DNA of 64,000 bases from Mycobacterium sp. (GTDB lineage Bacteria > Actinomycetota > Actinomycetes > Mycobacteriales > Mycobacteriaceae): positions 62,001 to 126,000 of the forward strand of contig JAHFVD010000013.1 in the NCBI GenBank assembly GCA_023264735.1, written 5' to 3'. The notes beneath the pieces are model-generated. The model was given only the letters and a program-made list of their open reading frames with translations, was not told the DNA's origin and did no database searches. This document shows positions 43,225 to 52,351 of this stretch, in pieces. The position numbers and the translations under genes are program-made. The number at the start of each line of letters is the position of its first letter. Position 1 is the first letter of the stretch.

Positions 43225-43515
43225 CTAGTGCTTGTCGGTCCGCATCACCTTGGTCCGCAGCACCGACTCGTTCAGGTTGAGCTGACGGTCGAGCTCGGAC
43301 ACGGTGGCCGGTTCGGCCTTTACATCAACGACGGCATAAATGCCCTCAGCGTGCTTGGCGATCTCGTACGCCAGGCGGCGCCGACCCCAAATGTCGACCT
43401 TGTCGACCGAACCGCCGTCAGTGCGGACGACGTTCAAGAACGTATCCAGAGACGGAGCTACGGTGCGCTCGTCGAGAGTGGGGTCAAGGATGACCATGAT
43501 TTCGTATGGACGCAT
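43225..43515 (-). CDS. rpsF: Ribosomal protein bS6
   Basis: A 96-residue small-subunit protein beginning [12 protein letters not shown], with the ferredoxin-like pattern of the family ([20 protein letters not shown]). First gene of the rpsF-ssb-rpsR-rplI operon. An AGGAGGTGA ribosome binding site lies about 10 bases before the ATG, and a perfect 7-base-pair hairpin sits just upstream of that. Confidence 0.97.
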   Translation of the reverse strand: MRPYEIMVILDPTLDERTVAPSLDTFLNVVRTDGGSVDKVDIWGRRRLAYEIAKHAEGIYAVVDVKAEPATVSELDRQLNLNESVLRTKVMRTDKH

Positions 43516-43547
43516 GGGAACCTCATCACCTCCTATGGTCGTTAGCG

Positions 43548-43566
43548 GCCACGGTCGATCCGTGGC
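43548..43566 (-). promoter_or_regulatory. Leader hairpin upstream of rpsF
   Basis: Complementary arms GCCACGG (43548-43554) and CCGTGGC (43560-43566) around a five-base loop form a stable hairpin in the rpsF leader, about 20 bases before the Shine-Dalgarno. In many bacteria an rpsF leader RNA binds the S6:S18 pair to repress the operon. This hairpin and the nearby CCG triplet (leftward, at about 43545-43547) are compatible with that, but the full consensus is not proven. Confidence 0.38.
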
Positions 43567-43627
43567 AGGAGAGTCGCCTGCGTCGGCAACCTGGCTAGGC
43601 TACCGGAGCGCATGCTGATCAGCGAAA

Positions 43628-44266
43628 TCAGCTCCGCTGGACGTAGTACTCCAGGGCCAGCTGCACCGTGGCATCCGAGGCTTTGCCCAGCGCGCCGGCG
43701 TCGAACGGTGGCTGCGGGTCGTACTCGATCATCAGCTGGCTGGCCTTGGCCGCTTCCGGCCCGACCAGCAGCTCGACCAGCCGCAACGCCATATCGATCC
43801 CGCTGGAGACCCCCGCCGCGGTGATGATGCGCTCCGGCAGATGCTCGACGACGCGCTCGGGGGTGTAGATCGCATCGAAGGACTCGAGCAGCTCGGTGGC
43901 CCGCCAGTGCGTGGCGGCGGTCAGCCCGGTCAGCAGGCCGGCCGCACCGAGCATCAGGCTGCCGGTGCACACCGACGTGGTGAACACCGTGTGCCGGTGC
44001 ACCTCACGGATCCAGTCCAGGACACCGGTGTCCTCGATGAGAGTGCGGGTGCCGATCCCGCCGGGGAACACCAGCACATCGGGTCGGGTGACCTCGTCGA
44101 ACGTGGCGTCGCACGTCAGCCCGAGCATGCCGTTGTCGCTGCGGACCTCACCGCGCTCATGCCCGACGAAGACGACGTCGATCGACGGGATCCGCTGCAG
44201 CACCTCGTAGGGGCCGATCGCGTCCAGTGCGGTGTTACGCGGGAACAGTGCTATCGCGATTTGCAT
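43628..44266 (-). CDS. DJ-1/PfpI (GATase1-like) family protein
   Basis: A 212-residue protein of the DJ-1/PfpI superfamily, with FPRNTALDAIGPYEVL, VFPGGIGTRTL and the nucleophile-elbow Cys in TTSVCTGSLMLGAAGLL, followed by HWRATELL. This pattern resembles isonitrile hydratase-type and AraC-partner members. It corresponds in position to Rv0052 of M. tuberculosis. AGAGG lies six bases before the ATG. Confidence 0.88.
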   Translation of the reverse strand: MQIAIALFPRNTALDAIGPYEVLQRIPSIDVVFVGHERGEVRSDNGMLGLTCDATFDEVTRPDVLVFPGGIGTRTLIEDTGVLDWIREVHRHTVFTTSVCTGSLMLGAAGLLTGLTAATHWRATELLESFDAIYTPERVVEHLPERIITAAGVSSGIDMALRLVELLVGPEAAKASQLMIEYDPQPPFDAGALGKASDATVQLALEYYVQRS

Positions 44267-44290
44267 CCGGTGCCTCTTGCTATGCGCGTA

Positions 44291-44599
44291 TCACTTTGAC
44301 CCGCAATTCATTCCGCCGTAAACGGCACCGATGAACTGGCCGGCGTCAACATTCAGATCCGTCTTGATCATCTTCATCACCTGCTCCTCGCTCTGGCCCT
44401 GGGCGAACGCATCGCAGGCTTTGTTGCCCTCGTCAATCAGCACCGAATCCGGGTATTTCTCTCTGATGGGACCCGACAATGCGTCGAGGAACACGCTGTG
44501 CTCGTCCTGGTCACTCGACACCGACGCCTGACACGAAGACACTTGAATCGAAACGAACAGCCCGACCGCGGCCAAGGCGACGGTCCTCTTTGACCTCAT
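44291..44599 (-). CDS. DUF732 family exported protein
   Basis: A 102-residue secreted protein. A signal sequence (MRSKRTVALAAVGLFVSIQ) ends at VSSCQA, a possible lipobox. The mature part has the DUF732 pattern: FLDALSGPIREKYPDSVLIDEGNKACDAFAQGQS and a final Cys in YGGMNCGSK that can pair with the KAC cysteine. The start is the ATG at 44599; the upstream frame is rich in Cys/Arg and unlikely to be coding. Function unknown. Confidence 0.82.
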   Translation of the reverse strand: MRSKRTVALAAVGLFVSIQVSSCQASVSSDQDEHSVFLDALSGPIREKYPDSVLIDEGNKACDAFAQGQSEEQVMKMIKTDLNVDAGQFIGAVYGGMNCGSK

Positions 44600-44761
44600 C
44601 CCCCGCACCCTTCTTCTCTTCACGTTCTCAGGGCATCCCGCCGGTAAGGGCGCGGGACAGAACGCAAAATTGAAGGACCGAAAACAGCAGCCCTGCGTGC
44701 TGTGCAGAAATTTACACCCGATCAGCGCCGCTGATCGGCACATTCCGTTCTGGGGGCGACG

Positions 44762-46480
44762 CTAGGCGGGAACAGTGCTGTCGCGACTTGGATCCGGTGC
44801 CTCTTGCTGTTCGGGCTGATCGGCGGCCGCGCGCGGGCGCAGCCACCGCGGGAACCAATGCGGGAGTGCATCTTCGGCGCGATCGAACACTCCCCCGGCC
44901 GGATCGTCCACCCGGCCGTTCCAGCGCACCAGATCCAGGTCGGGCCGGTAGATCTGGCGCACCACCAGCACCATCAGCGCGATCACGGCGATATCGCGCA
45001 GCAGAACTGTCGCGGTGAACCACTGCTCGGGCAGACCCTTGTTGCCCTCGCCGTAGAGGTAGTACATCCGCGGCACCCACACCAGCATGTCAATAGTCAT
45101 CCACGCCAACAGGATTCGCCGGTGTGGCAGCGCCAGCACCGCCAGCGGCACCAACCACAGCGAGAACTGCGGGCTCCACACCTTGTTCACCAACAGGAAC
45201 GCCGCCACCGTCAGGAACGCGAGCTGCGCCACCCGCGGCCGCTGCGGTGCGGTCAACCCGATGTAGGCGATGGCCGCGCAACACAACAGGAACAGCACCG
45301 CGACAACGGTGTTGAGGATCACCGGTGGCTGCCAGAACCCGAGGTTCGAATCGAAGCCGTCCCAGCCGGTGAACGACTTCACCACGTTGTAGAGCGAGTC
45401 CATATCGTCACCGCGCCGGGAGTTGAGCCGGAAGAACTCCGACCAGCCCCGCGGAAACAGTGCCATCACCGGCAGATTGACCACGAACCAGGCGCCGACG
45501 GCCGCGACCACCGTCTTGGCGGCTTCTGGCATCCGGTCGGTGCGGATCGCCAGCACCACCAATGGCAGCAGCAGCAGCGCCGGATACAACTTGGCGGCCA
45601 CCCCGAGCCCGATCAGAATCCCGGCCAGCACCGGCCGTTTTCGCGCCCAGGCCAGCAGCCCGCCGATCGCCAAAGCCGTGGCCAGCGCATCGAAATTGGT
45701 GAACACCTGGAACACCAGCACCGGTGAGGCCGCCACCAGCGCGGCGTCCCACACCCGCCGGCCCGCCAGCCACGACGACGCCCACACCGTCGTCAGCCAC
45801 GCCAGCGCCAGACCGAACGCCGCGAAGTTGAAGAACATCACCACTTCGGCGATCACCGGCAGCGACGCCATCTTGGCCACCGCGGTGTAGGTCTTGGCCA
45901 ACGCCATCGACACGTACTGGTACACCCCGGTCAGCACCGGGTATTCCATGTAGCGCACCGCGGGCTTGCCGTCGTACCGGATCTGCGGCCGCCCACTGGA
46001 GTCGGTCTCAATCCAACTCGACTTGTACGGAAAACGTCCCTGGCTCAACAGCTCCGCGCCGTACAGCGGCACGGTGTCGGAGTAGCACAGCTCGAAGTAG
46101 GCGCGCTGGTTCTGCCAGTTCGCCACCCGCTGGTCGGGCGTCCCGGTGCCGACGGTCTGCAGACACGGTGACTTGGTGGTCCAGCCCAGCGCCAGCACCA
46201 CCAGCGCCATCATGAACATCACCCGCAGCGGGGTGAACACTCGCGTCCGGCCGATCAGGGCGTGCCTGCCCACCGGTCCGCCCACCACCTCCGAGAGCGC
46301 GGCGCCCAAAGTGTCGGTGCGGCTGGGCTTATCACGGTCGTCGGCGCTGCGCAGGTCGGCGGTCAGCGGCTGCGGCGACACCGTGGCGCGGCCCATTAAC
46401 ACGCCGCCGGCCGGCGCATTGGCCGGCCGGTCGGCCGAAAATTCCTGCGGTTGGTCGTCACCAACACCGCCGTCGATCAC
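44762..46480 (-). CDS. Polytopic GT87-type (DUF2029) glycosyltransferase-like membrane protein
   Basis: A 572-residue integral membrane protein with about 10-12 helices between residues 85 and 520. An aspartate lies in the loop after the first helix, and there are the patterns YMEYPVLTGVYQYVSM, ASPVLVFQVFTNFDALATAL and NKVWSPQFSLWLVPL. These are typical of GT-C polyprenol-phosphate mannosyltransferases (GT87). It is the Rv0051 counterpart. Its GTG start overlaps the ponA1 stop (GTGA), indicating translational coupling to the penicillin-binding protein. The acceptor is unknown. Confidence 0.88.
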   Translation of the reverse strand: MIDGGVGDDQPQEFSADRPANAPAGGVLMGRATVSPQPLTADLRSADDRDKPSRTDTLGAALSEVVGGPVGRHALIGRTRVFTPLRVMFMMALVVLALGWTTKSPCLQTVGTGTPDQRVANWQNQRAYFELCYSDTVPLYGAELLSQGRFPYKSSWIETDSSGRPQIRYDGKPAVRYMEYPVLTGVYQYVSMALAKTYTAVAKMASLPVIAEVVMFFNFAAFGLALAWLTTVWASSWLAGRRVWDAALVAASPVLVFQVFTNFDALATALAIGGLLAWARKRPVLAGILIGLGVAAKLYPALLLLPLVVLAIRTDRMPEAAKTVVAAVGAWFVVNLPVMALFPRGWSEFFRLNSRRGDDMDSLYNVVKSFTGWDGFDSNLGFWQPPVILNTVVAVLFLLCCAAIAYIGLTAPQRPRVAQLAFLTVAAFLLVNKVWSPQFSLWLVPLAVLALPHRRILLAWMTIDMLVWVPRMYYLYGEGNKGLPEQWFTATVLLRDIAVIALMVLVVRQIYRPDLDLVRWNGRVDDPAGGVFDRAEDALPHWFPRWLRPRAAADQPEQQEAPDPSRDSTVPA

Positions 46481-48972
46481 GGCGGCGGGGGCGGGAGAGG
46501 CGCGCCTGCATCGCCCGGGACGACCGGTGGCGGCGCATCCGGAGCGCCCGGCACGCCGGGCGGCGCGGGCGGTCCTGCGGGCACGGTGATGGTCGTCGGC
46601 GGGCCGAGCGGGATCGTGATGCCCGGTGCGACTTCAATACTGGGCTGGATCACCTGGATCGACGGCGGCGGAGGCGGCGGAGGCGGCGCGGCCGGAACAC
46701 CGGCATAGCCGCCGATCTCGGTCGGCTTGGGGAATGTCTCGTTGTCGGTGCCCTTGAGCGCCCCGTCCATCGTCGACTTCCAGATATCGGACGGGATGCC
46801 CGAGCCGTACACCTGGCCGCCGCCCTTGTTCACCAAAGGCTGGGTGCCGTCGGTGGTGCCCACCCACACCGCCGTCGACAACGACGGCGTGTAGCCGACC
46901 ATCCACGCATCGCGGTTGGAATCGGTGTCGCCGAGCTGATTGGTACCGGTCTTGGCCGCCGAGGCGCGTCCGCCGGCCAGGTTGTGCCCGTTGGACCAGC
47001 CCGCGATCGGCTGCATGGCCGCGGTTACGTTGTCGGCGACGGCTTTCGGGATGCGTTGCCCACCGCTGTTGTCCGATGTGCTGGCGTCGAAGAGCACCTC
47101 GCCGCGGGAGTTGACGACCTTCTGCACGAAGTGCGGCTTGTGGTAGACGCCGGAGTTCGCGAGGGTCGCGTACGCCGAGGCCATATCGAGCACCCGGGTC
47201 TGGTACTGCCCCAGTACGACACCGTTGTTGGGCGGTCCGCCCTTACCGTCCTCGGACAGTGTGTGATCCACGCCCGGGAAGCTCTCGGCGACACCCGCGC
47301 TGTGCGCGGCGTCGGCGACGTCACTCGGGCCGTTCTTGAGCTTGAGCATCAACCGGTAATAGGACGTGTTCAGCGAGCGCTTGAGCGCCTCGGCGATATT
47401 GCAGACACCGCAGCCCTCGCCTTCGACATTCGTGATCGTGATGCCGTTGAGGGTCACCGGCGAGCTGTCCACCTGATAACCCAGCCCGATGCCCTGTTCG
47501 AGGGCGGCCACCAACGCGAACACCTTGAACGACGAACCCGTCGGCAACCCCGCCTGGGCGAAGTCGAAGCCCTGGGCGTCCGAGCCGCCGTAATAGGCCT
47601 TCACCCCACCGGTTTTCGGGTCGACCGACACCACCGCCGAGCGCATGTCCGGCATCTGGCCGTCCAAGTACTTCGTCACCGCGTTCTCGGCGGCTTGCTG
47701 CGCCTGCGGGTCGATCGTCGTCGTGATCTGCAGGCCCTGGGTGTTCAGCGTCTGCTCGTCGATATTGAACAGGTCGAGTAGTTCCTTGGTGACCTGGCGT
47801 TCGATCAGACCGTTGGGCCCGGTGATGACGTTGGCCGCGCGGGCCTGCTCCGGCGGCACCGTCTGCGGGAAGACCTGTTGGGCGCGTTCCTCTTTGGACA
47901 GCGCACCCATGGTCACCATGCCGTCGAGCACCCAATTCCAGCGCTGGGCCGCACCCTCGGGATCGATCGCCGGATCCAGCGTCGACGGCCGCTGGATCAA
48001 CGCCGCCAGCAGTGCCCCCTCGGCGACCGTCAGCTGTTCGACCGGCTTGTTGAAGTAGGCCTTCGAAGCCGCCGAGATGCCGTAGGCACCGCGGCCGAAA
48101 TAGATGATGTTCAGGTACGCCTGCAGCACTTGGTCTTTGGACCACTCACCCGACATCTTCGTCGAGATGACGAGTTCCTTGGCCTTACGCACCACGCCAC
48201 CGATACCTGACCGGGCATCACCCACGAGCGCGTTCTTTACGTACTGCTGGGTGATCGTCGAGGCGCCCTGCAGGTCGCCCCCGGTGAGATTGTTCTTGAG
48301 CGCCCGGGCGAAGCCCGAGAGTGAAAACCCCGGGTTGGTGTAAAAGTCGCGGTCTTCGGCCGCCATCACCGCGTTGCGCAGCGGAACCGGTATCTGGTCG
48401 ATATTGACGTCGACCCGGTTACCTTCGGGGGGAACGATTTTCGCCAGCTCCGAGCCGTCGCTGGCCAGGATCGTGGACACCTGGTTGGTCCGCAGATCGC
48501 CGGGCTGAGGCACCTTGACGATCATGTAGGCCATGCCGAAGGTGATCATCGGCAGCACGACCAGCAGCACCACCGCGATGTACAGCGAGCGGCGCACCCA
48601 CTTCCAGTTGATCTGCTGGGAGAAGCTCGGCGGCTTCGGCGGCGGCGGGCCGGCCGGTCCCCCGCTCCTCGGCGGAGGGGGCGGTGGCGGCGGGAACTTC
48701 GGCGGAGGCGTGCCGTCCAGGGCCGCCTTGACGACGTCGACCGGGTCGCGCAGCGGCACGGTGTCGTCGCGGATCGGCTCCATGATCGACGTCAGCCGGT
48801 CATCGGGGGGCACCTGCCTGCGGGGTGCGCTGCGAGCTGGACCGGAGGAATCGCTGGCGCCGGCTATCGAGAACTTGGTGGTCGGCGCCTCGTGTTTACC
48901 GGACGCATCATCGGACCCTGATCCCGTGCGGTTGTCAGTGCCAGACCGGTCGTGACGCCCTTCGCTATTCAC
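46477..48972 (-). CDS. ponA1: Bifunctional penicillin-binding protein PonA1
   Basis: An 831-residue class A PBP. A proline-rich cytoplasmic N-terminus (about 1-125) precedes the membrane helix (about 128-150), then the GT51 glycosyltransferase (Glu206 in MAAEDRDFY, and GASTITQQYVKNA). The transpeptidase has Ser480 in SSFK, SLN, and Lys674 in KTGT. A long proline-rich C-terminal tail follows. It polymerises and crosslinks peptidoglycan at growing poles. The GTG at 48972 overlaps the preceding gene by eight bases (GTGAATAG), so translation is coupled; the downstream GT87-type gene overlaps too. Corresponds to Rv0050. Confidence 0.96.
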   Translation of the reverse strand: MNSEGRHDRSGTDNRTGSGSDDASGKHEAPTTKFSIAGASDSSGPARSAPRRQVPPDDRLTSIMEPIRDDTVPLRDPVDVVKAALDGTPPPKFPPPPPPPPRSGGPAGPPPPKPPSFSQQINWKWVRRSLYIAVVLLVVLPMITFGMAYMIVKVPQPGDLRTNQVSTILASDGSELAKIVPPEGNRVDVNIDQIPVPLRNAVMAAEDRDFYTNPGFSLSGFARALKNNLTGGDLQGASTITQQYVKNALVGDARSGIGGVVRKAKELVISTKMSGEWSKDQVLQAYLNIIYFGRGAYGISAASKAYFNKPVEQLTVAEGALLAALIQRPSTLDPAIDPEGAAQRWNWVLDGMVTMGALSKEERAQQVFPQTVPPEQARAANVITGPNGLIERQVTKELLDLFNIDEQTLNTQGLQITTTIDPQAQQAAENAVTKYLDGQMPDMRSAVVSVDPKTGGVKAYYGGSDAQGFDFAQAGLPTGSSFKVFALVAALEQGIGLGYQVDSSPVTLNGITITNVEGEGCGVCNIAEALKRSLNTSYYRLMLKLKNGPSDVADAAHSAGVAESFPGVDHTLSEDGKGGPPNNGVVLGQYQTRVLDMASAYATLANSGVYHKPHFVQKVVNSRGEVLFDASTSDNSGGQRIPKAVADNVTAAMQPIAGWSNGHNLAGGRASAAKTGTNQLGDTDSNRDAWMVGYTPSLSTAVWVGTTDGTQPLVNKGGGQVYGSGIPSDIWKSTMDGALKGTDNETFPKPTEIGGYAGVPAAPPPPPPPPSIQVIQPSIEVAPGITIPLGPPTTITVPAGPPAPPGVPGAPDAPPPVVPGDAGAPLPPPPP

Positions 48973-49399
48973 TGGCCGTGCGCGCGCCGGAGCGCGCCGT
49001 CTGGGTGCCCCGGCGTGCGCGCGTCCCGTTGGTGGGACGCGGCGTTCCGAGCACATAGGACTTGACCAAGTGATTCCATTCGCAGGTGCGGCATACCTCC
49101 ACCACGTGTACCGAAAACTCGTCGAACCGGGTCGCCAGCAACACCAGCTCCTCGGCGGTGCGCGCCGACCCGGACACCGCGCCCAGGTGATCGCCGAACA
49201 CCCAGGACACCAGCGTGAGCGGCTCCTTGCGGCAGATCGGGCACATCACCGAACTGGGCTTGCCGTGAAACTTGGCGGCGCGCAACAGATAGGGATTGGC
49301 GTCACAGACCTCGGTTACCCCGGTCCGGCCCGAGTACACCTCAGCCAGCAGGGAGCGTCGCCGAAGGGCGTAGTCCACCACCTGTCGCTGCAATCGCAC
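48965..49399 (-). CDS. DUF5318 family protein
   Basis: A 144-residue protein beginning VRLQRQVVDYALRRR. It has two cysteine pairs, CPICRK near the middle and CRTCEWN later, suggesting a bound zinc, and a basic C-terminal tail (RARRGTQTARSGAR). It matches the conserved gene that precedes ponA1 in mycobacteria. The GTG at 49399 is chosen because TACTCT (49407-49412, leftward) ends seven bases before it, as in leaderless transcripts. It overlaps ponA1 by eight bases. Confidence 0.85.
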   Translation of the reverse strand: MRLQRQVVDYALRRRSLLAEVYSGRTGVTEVCDANPYLLRAAKFHGKPSSVMCPICRKEPLTLVSWVFGDHLGAVSGSARTAEELVLLATRFDEFSVHVVEVCRTCEWNHLVKSYVLGTPRPTNGTRARRGTQTARSGARTASE

Positions 49400-49406
49400 G
49401 ATGACC

Positions 49407-49504
49407 AGAGTACGTCGGGGATCTGGGCAACGGCGCGCAACCGACTCGCGAGTGAGCGAGATTGTGTGCCTGGTCTGCACTCTTGCCTGCCGAACTCTTA
49501 CGAT
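49407..49504. promoter_or_regulatory. Divergent leaderless promoters
   Basis: Leftward TACTCT at 49407-49412 lies seven bases before the GTG at 49399. Rightward TACGAT at 49499-49504 lies seven bases before the GTG at 49512. Neither start has a Shine-Dalgarno, so both mRNAs are predicted to begin at or next to the start codon. Confidence 0.5.
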
Positions 49505-49511
49505 CAACGCC

Positions 49512-50372
49512 GTGGCGACTTCCCAGACGGCCAGCACGCGCGCCAAGGACGCTGACCGCAACGACATCTGCCAGATCCTCGACACCGCGCTGTCGGAGGG
49601 GCAGCTGTCGATGAGCGAGCACCAGCAGCGGGTCAAGGGCGCAACCAACGCCACCACCCTGGGCGACCTGCGCGCCCTGGTGTCGGACCTGCAGACCGGC
49701 AACGCTCCCGTCCAGCTGCCCACGCTGAAGAAACCGCGGCTGTCGTCGTCCTCGGTCGGCGCGAGCGGCAGCTGGGGCATCCGCATCGCGATCATGGCCG
49801 TGTTGATCGTGCTGGGGATCGGCATCGGCTGGGGCCTGTACGGCAACACGCCATCCCCGCTCAACTTCACCTCCGACCCGGGTGCGAAGCCCGACGGGGT
49901 GGCTCCGGTGGTGCTGACCCCGCCACGCCAGCTGCAGTCGCTCGGCGGGCTCACGGGACTGCTCGAGCAGATGAAGAAGAAGTTCGGCGATACCAACGGC
50001 TACCGGCTGGTGATCTATCCCGACTACGCATCGCTCACCCGTCCCGATCCCAGTGACGAGCGTCGCGAGCTGAACTACACCTACCGCGGCGGCTGGGGCG
50101 ACCCGAGCACCTCGGCGGCCGGCAGCGACGCCACGATCGTGGACCTGGGCAAGTTCGACGTCAAGGCCGTCATCGGCGTCCTGCGCGGGGCACCCGAGAC
50201 GCTGAATATGAAGCCCGGCGACGTCAACAGCACCTACCTGATCGTCGAGCCGACCCGGGATATCACCGCCCCGGGAACGGTGTCGATCTCGGTCTACGTC
50301 TCCAGCGATTTCGGCAGCGGCTACATCCAGCTCAATCCGGATGGCTCGGTCAAGCAGGTCAACTACCCCTAA
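49512..50372 (+). CDS. DUF1707 membrane protein
   Basis: A 286-residue protein. Its N-terminal DUF1707 domain (about 5-60: RAKDADRNDICQILDTALSEGQLSMSEHQQRV in outline) is followed by one membrane helix (about 85-107, IRIAIMAVLIVLGIGIGWGLY) and an external domain of about 175 residues with a YPDYASLTRPDP motif. Corresponds in position to Rv0048c. Function unknown, though DUF1707 proteins are often tied to the envelope. The GTG start is supported by the -10 box seven bases upstream. Confidence 0.85.
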   Translation: MATSQTASTRAKDADRNDICQILDTALSEGQLSMSEHQQRVKGATNATTLGDLRALVSDLQTGNAPVQLPTLKKPRLSSSSVGASGSWGIRIAIMAVLIVLGIGIGWGLYGNTPSPLNFTSDPGAKPDGVAPVVLTPPRQLQSLGGLTGLLEQMKKKFGDTNGYRLVIYPDYASLTRPDPSDERRELNYTYRGGWGDPSTSAAGSDATIVDLGKFDVKAVIGVLRGAPETLNMKPGDVNSTYLIVEPTRDITAPGTVSISVYVSSDFGSGYIQLNPDGSVKQVNYP

Positions 50373-50467
50373 CCGGGGTCTTGCGCCGCCAGTGTGCGGC
50401 CTCATCCGCTAGTCACGGCGTGTCGCGTACGAAACCGCACCGTCGCGCATAAAAGTGGCGCCGAATA

Positions 50468-50480
50468 TATCGCTCCGATA
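50468..50480. promoter_or_regulatory. Inverted repeat before the PadR gene
   Basis: TATCG (50468-50472) and CGATA (50476-50480) are perfect complements around CTC, in the AT-rich stretch 54 bases before the PadR start. It is a candidate autoregulatory operator for the PadR protein. Confidence 0.42.
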
Positions 50481-50533
50481 CTATCGCCAGAGGTGTCGAA
50501 GCGCCGTAACGGCCGAGCAAAGGAGGTGACCCG

Positions 50534-51079
50534 ATGCTGGAGCTTGCCATCTTGGGTCTTCTCCTCGAATCCCCCATGCACGGCTACGAACTGCGCAAAC
50601 GACTGACGGGCCTGTTGGGCGCCTTCCGGGCGTTTTCTTATGGCTCGCTGTACCCGGCCCTGCGCCGGATGCAGACCGACGGGTTGATCGTCGAGGACAC
50701 CGCACCCGCGGGAACGACGGTGTTACGCCGTGCCCGCCGGGTGTATCAGCTGACCGATGCCGGACGCCAGCGCTTCGCCGAGCTGGTGGCCGATACCGGT
50801 CCGCAGAACTACACCGACGACGGCTTCGGTGTGCACCTGGCGTTCTTCAACCGCACCCCGGCCGAAGCCAGGATGCGGATCCTCGAAGGCCGCCGGCGCC
50901 AGGTGGAAGAACGCCGCGAAGGTCTGCGGGAGGCCATCGCCCGGGCGAGCAATTCGCTCGACCGCTATACCCGACAACTGCATCAGCTGGGCCTGGAGTC
51001 CAGCGAGCGGGAAGTCAAGTGGCTCAACGAGCTGATTGCCGCTGAGCGGGTGGCCCAAAGCCATCCAGACCAGGCCTGA
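50534..51079 (+). CDS. PadR family transcriptional regulator
   Basis: A 181-residue PadR protein. The winged helix (about 1-85) reads LELAILGLLLESPMHGYELRKRL, then SYGSLYPALRRMQTDGLI. The helical dimerisation tail (about 105-175) contains RRRQVEERREGLREAI. AAAGGAGGTGA six bases before the ATG is an excellent ribosome binding site. It is the Rv0047c counterpart and lies 60 bases before ino1, which it may regulate. Confidence 0.92.
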   Translation: MLELAILGLLLESPMHGYELRKRLTGLLGAFRAFSYGSLYPALRRMQTDGLIVEDTAPAGTTVLRRARRVYQLTDAGRQRFAELVADTGPQNYTDDGFGVHLAFFNRTPAEARMRILEGRRRQVEERREGLREAIARASNSLDRYTRQLHQLGLESSEREVKWLNELIAAERVAQSHPDQA

Positions 51080-51139
51080 CGCGGGCCACCGCAGTACCTG
51101 AACAGCAGCCAGTAGAAGTACGAGTTAGGAGAACGTCCC

Positions 51140-52252
51140 ATGACGGAGCACAACGGAGCATCGACAGATGTACGGGTCGCCATCGTCGGCGTCGGCAACT
51201 GCGCATCCTCACTGGTCCAGGGCGTGCAGTACTACAAGGACGCCGACGCGAACGCCACCGTTCCCGGCCTGATGCACGTGAAGCTCGGCCCCTATCACGT
51301 ACGCGACGTGAAGTTCGTCGCCGCGTTCGACGTGGACGCCAAGAAGGTCGGCTTCGACCTGTCGGAGGCGATCTTCGCGTCGGAGAACAACACCATCAAG
51401 ATCGCTGACGTGCCGCCGACCGACGTCGTCGTGCAGCGCGGCCCAACGCTGGACGGCATCGGCAAGTACTACGCCGAGACCATCGAGATCTCCGACGAGC
51501 AGCCCGTCGACGTGGTCAAGATCCTCAAGGACGCTCACGTCGACGTGCTGGTGTCCTACCTGCCGGTGGGCTCGGACGAGGCCGACAAGTTCTACGCGCA
51601 GTGCGCCATCGACGCCAAGGTCGCGTTCGTCAACGCGCTGCCGGTCTTCATCGCTTCTGATCCCGTCTGGGCCAAGAAGTTCGAGGACGCCGGTGTGCCG
51701 ATCGTCGGCGACGACATCAAGAGCCAGGTCGGCGCCACCATCACCCACCGCGTGATGGCCAAGCTGTTCGAGGACCGCGGCGTCACGCTGGACCGCACCT
51801 ATCAGCTGAACGTCGGCGGCAACATGGACTTCAAGAACATGCTCGAGCGCGAGCGCCTGGAGTCCAAGAAGGTTTCCAAGACCCAGGCCGTCACGTCCAA
51901 CCTGACCGGCTCGCTGGCCGGCAAGATCGAGGACAAGAACGTCCACATCGGGCCGTCGGACCACGTCGCGTGGCTCGACGACCGCAAGTGGGCCTACGTC
52001 CGGCTCGAGGGCCGCGCCTTCGGCGACGTGCCGCTCAACCTGGAGTACAAGCTCGAGGTGTGGGACTCGCCGAACTCGGCCGGCATCATCATCGACGCGG
52101 TGCGTGCGGCCAAGATCGCCAAGGACCGCGGCATCGGCGGCCCGATCGTCCCGGCCTCGGCCTACCTGATGAAGAGCCCGCCCAAGCAGCTGCCCGACGA
52201 CATCGCGCGGACACAGCTCGAAGAGTTCATCGCCGGAGGGCAGGAGCGCTAG
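51140..52252 (+). CDS. ino1: Myo-inositol-1-phosphate synthase
   Basis: A 370-residue NAD-dependent enzyme that turns glucose-6-phosphate into inositol-1-phosphate, the precursor of phosphatidylinositol, PIMs and mycothiol. The cofactor motif is [16 protein letters not shown] at the N-terminus. Central motifs are [15 protein letters not shown] and [12 protein letters not shown], and the C-terminal stretch has [14 protein letters not shown]. Length is standard for the actinobacterial type. GGAG lies eight bases before the ATG. Downstream of padR as in M. tuberculosis (Rv0046c). Confidence 0.97.
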   Translation: MTEHNGASTDVRVAIVGVGNCASSLVQGVQYYKDADANATVPGLMHVKLGPYHVRDVKFVAAFDVDAKKVGFDLSEAIFASENNTIKIADVPPTDVVVQRGPTLDGIGKYYAETIEISDEQPVDVVKILKDAHVDVLVSYLPVGSDEADKFYAQCAIDAKVAFVNALPVFIASDPVWAKKFEDAGVPIVGDDIKSQVGATITHRVMAKLFEDRGVTLDRTYQLNVGGNMDFKNMLERERLESKKVSKTQAVTSNLTGSLAGKIEDKNVHIGPSDHVAWLDDRKWAYVRLEGRAFGDVPLNLEYKLEVWDSPNSAGIIIDAVRAAKIAKDRGIGGPIVPASAYLMKSPPKQLPDDIARTQLEEFIAGGQER

Positions 52253-52351
52253 CGACCCGGGAATTAACCGGAGCGAGTAATTCTCGGCACGAGAATGCGG
52301 TCAGATCCGGATGGGACGCCCCATCGCGATCTGGCCGCACTTTCGCGTTAG

